Below, in pieces: positions 5,680 through 7,371 of a DNA stretch of 7,371 nt (positions are counted from its first letter, which is position 1; each line of letters begins with the position of its first letter). The stretch covers positions 1-7,371 of the forward strand of contig JAGXLK010000099.1 in assembly GCA_018334735.1 (NCBI GenBank), given 5' to 3'. The position numbers and the translations under genes were made by a program. The notes under the pieces are model-generated. The model was not told the DNA's origin. It searched no databases and was given only the letters and a program-made list of their open reading frames with translations. Origin of the DNA: Planctomycetota bacterium. Its GTDB lineage: Bacteria > Planctomycetota > Brocadiia > SM23-32.

Positions 5680-7371
5680 ATGGCCGAGAAAGCTCAAACC
5701 AGCGGAAGCAAGCGAAAAATTCGCCAGTGGTCCCATGAAGTCCTGAATAATGTCGCTGAAAAACCGGACGATGAGCGTCTTGAGGTGGCGGAGGAAGCGC
5801 TTGACAAAGCGCCGGATGACGATGCCCGGCAGACTTTGATCGAACTTTCGATTGCCTCCCCTGATGATATAACAGCGGCATTTGTCCGCGCGGCTGTTCG
5901 TAAGGGCTCGATGCAATTGGCACGGGCCGCCGCGGATCTCCTTATGGATGTGACGGAGGCGGACTCCGCTCAGTCCATAATACAAGAATGTCTGGTGGCT
6001 GATGATCGATCGGTGAGGAGACGGGCAGTGGAAGCGATCGAGACGCTGGAGGGACCGGCCGCCCTGGAACTGCTCACGGAGGCTTTCAACGCGGACGACA
6101 ACGGCGTGCGAAGGGCGGCCGTAAACACCTTCGGACTGATTGTTGGGAGCAAATACCATGCTCTTAAAAGCAATCTGATGGAGTTGCTGCGAGATCGTGA
6201 AAGTGAGCTTTATAAGTCCATTGTCGAGAGTGAAGATATGAATCTTCGCCGGGAGATCGCCCAGGTCCTCGGGTACGCTGACAGACCGGATGTTGTCACA
6301 ATATTGGAAGATTTGAGCAAGGATCCGGATACCCAGACGCGGCGAGAAACTGTCCTTGCCCTGGCTGCTCTGCGTAACGAGAGAGCGGTGGAGATTCTGA
6401 GGGACAAACTCGACGATCCGGATGAAGTTCTGGTCTCTTCCGTGCTCGACTGTCTGGCCGCACAGCAGGGTCGCGAATCCGCTGAAATGCTCGACGCCCT
6501 GCGTAAAGGTCTTAAACATCCCGATCCCGATGTAAGACGTCATGCGGTCTTGATGCTCAATCAATTTGAACTCTCCGAGGTCGAAGAATTGCTGAAAGAG
6601 ACTACGGGGGATAGCGATTATGAGGTCGAACGAAGTGCGAAAGAACTCCTGCGTATGCTGGAGTCCGAAGCAGGAGCTCCCACCCTGGAAGAAAGCGAAA
6701 AGGACCAGTCGGCGGAGGAACAGACGCTGTCTATCTGGGAGGCCGGCAACATAGGCATGGAGTCGGAGAGCGCGGCCGAAAGCAGCGCTATCAAGTCGCG
6801 CAGCAGTGCCGATGCCGGTGATGTGTTGCCTATACTCGAGCGAACGGCGATCGAAGGGTCGTCCTCGCAAAGGGTTCATGCTATTACTGAATTGCTTGAA
6901 CTGGAAGACATAGCCGAATCATATGCCCTTCAAAGAGCTCTGTATGATTCGGAAGATGTTGTCCGTTCCCGGGCGTCGGCTGCACTGGATAATACTCGTG
7001 ACGCGGGACTGCTTGTCGATGTCCTTCAGAGACACCCCGATGCTCTCACAAGACGGCGTGCCGTTGAAGCGCTCCGCGATAATCCGGGAGGCCGACAAGA
7101 AACCTGGGGCAGGCTTTCAGTCAGTTTCACATCCGAGAGAAGTGAGGGTATGGAAGTTTTCAGCTATCTGCTTGAGGCCCTTCAGGATCACGATGAAGGG
7201 GTTCGGCAGATTGTGTTGAGAGCCATCGAAGAGTTTGTGGAATTCAACTGCCCGTTCCCTGTTCCCCAAACTATCGAAGCGTTGCAACGGCTTACCGAAG
7301 ACGAATCGCTTTCCGCATTGTTCAGAGAAAATGTCGGTCAATTGATCGAAGATATTGAGGAAGCGAATTTC
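5680..7371 (+). CDS. Large HEAT-repeat protein, 3' end outside window
   Basis: The frame is open from ATG 5680 to the last base (564 residues visible) with no stop; GGA at 5671-5673 is a weak ribosome site 6 nt before the ATG. The protein is highly charged, all-helical in appearance, and has no signal peptide or membrane helix. HEAT-type units with the D-x-x-V-R-R-x-A-V-x-x-L pattern appear at about 108-122, 139-153, 217-231, 281-296, 423-437, 454-466 and 503-516, with weaker ones at 186-200, 247-260 and 312-326. An acidic Ser/Glu-rich linker at about 328-378 divides two repeat blocks. HEAT solenoids are protein-binding scaffolds, and no enzymatic motif is visible. It follows floA by 89 nt, so it may be co-transcribed through the intervening hairpin and could bind a membrane-associated complex; that is inference from position. 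A codon-aligned antisense open frame covers much of it and is an artefact of codon bias. Confidence 0.85.
   Translation, partial: MAEKAQTSGSKRKIRQWSHEVLNNVAEKPDDERLEVAEEALDKAPDDDARQTLIELSIASPDDITAAFVRAAVRKGSMQLARAAADLLMDVTEADSAQSIIQECLVADDRSVRRRAVEAIETLEGPAALELLTEAFNADDNGVRRAAVNTFGLIVGSKYHALKSNLMELLRDRESELYKSIVESEDMNLRREIAQVLGYADRPDVVTILEDLSKDPDTQTRRETVLALAALRNERAVEILRDKLDDPDEVLVSSVLDCLAAQQGRESAEMLDALRKGLKHPDPDVRRHAVLMLNQFELSEVEELLKETTGDSDYEVERSAKELLRMLESEAGAPTLEESEKDQSAEEQTLSIWEAGNIGMESESAAESSAIKSRSSADAGDVLPILERTAIEGSSSQRVHAITELLELEDIAESYALQRALYDSEDVVRSRASAALDNTRDAGLLVDVLQRHPDALTRRRAVEALRDNPGGRQETWGRLSVSFTSERSEGMEVFSYLLEALQDHDEGVRQIVLRAIEEFVEFNCPFPVPQTIEALQRLTEDESLSALFRENVGQLIEDIEEANF

Noticed and set aside
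5506..6879. 457-codon open frame on the minus strand
   Set aside because: It is codon-aligned antisense to the HEAT gene, and its existence only needs the sense gene to avoid TTA, CTA and TCA codons. Its translation has no recognisable domain, while the sense frame shows regular HEAT repeats.

Overview
The window holds bacterial chromosomal DNA of moderate, slightly GC-leaning composition. Every convincing gene lies on the + strand, and there are no RNA genes, mobile elements or CRISPR repeats. It shows six genes: two cut by the window edges or of partly uncertain start, and four complete. The gene set fits an environmental bacterium, perhaps of the Planctomycetes/Verrucomicrobia side or a neighbouring uncultured lineage. 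The pointers are an NfeD pair, a soluble five-bladed-propeller glycosidase-like protein of a type common there, an RCK-gated ion channel pair, a FloA flotillin and a long HEAT-repeat protein. The lineage guess is weak.

Layout: (1) 1-366 is the C-terminal end of an NfeD-family membrane protein (its N-terminus lies outside the window). A complete short NfeD protein follows at 394-861. (2) 941-2386 encodes a cytosolic GH32/43/68-like propeller protein with a C-terminal beta-sandwich. (3) 2534/2540-3232 encodes a soluble RCK (TrkA-N/TrkA-C) protein. 3266-4360 follows 33 nt later and encodes a two-helix pore channel with its own RCK unit. The channel lacks the usual TVGYG potassium filter. (4) A gap of about 190 nt carries a near-consensus sigma70-type promoter (TTGACA, 16 nt, AATAAT) in front of floA at 4553-5590. 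(5) After an intergenic hairpin, a large HEAT-repeat reading frame runs from 5680 past the right edge.

How they may work together: NfeD proteins and FloA-type flotillins are known partners in bacterial membrane microdomains and are usually adjacent. Here they bracket a channel/RCK pair and a glycosidase-like gene, so the locus looks like an expanded NfeD-flotillin neighbourhood. The channel and the separate RCK protein share a conserved GNEIY motif. They look like two halves of the architecture (pore, RCK1, RCK2) found in one chain in CASTOR/POLLUX-like and BK-like channels. Most interesting are the split channel with its atypical pore, and the possibility that it is organised by the flotillin scaffold. 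The second idea rests on gene order alone.
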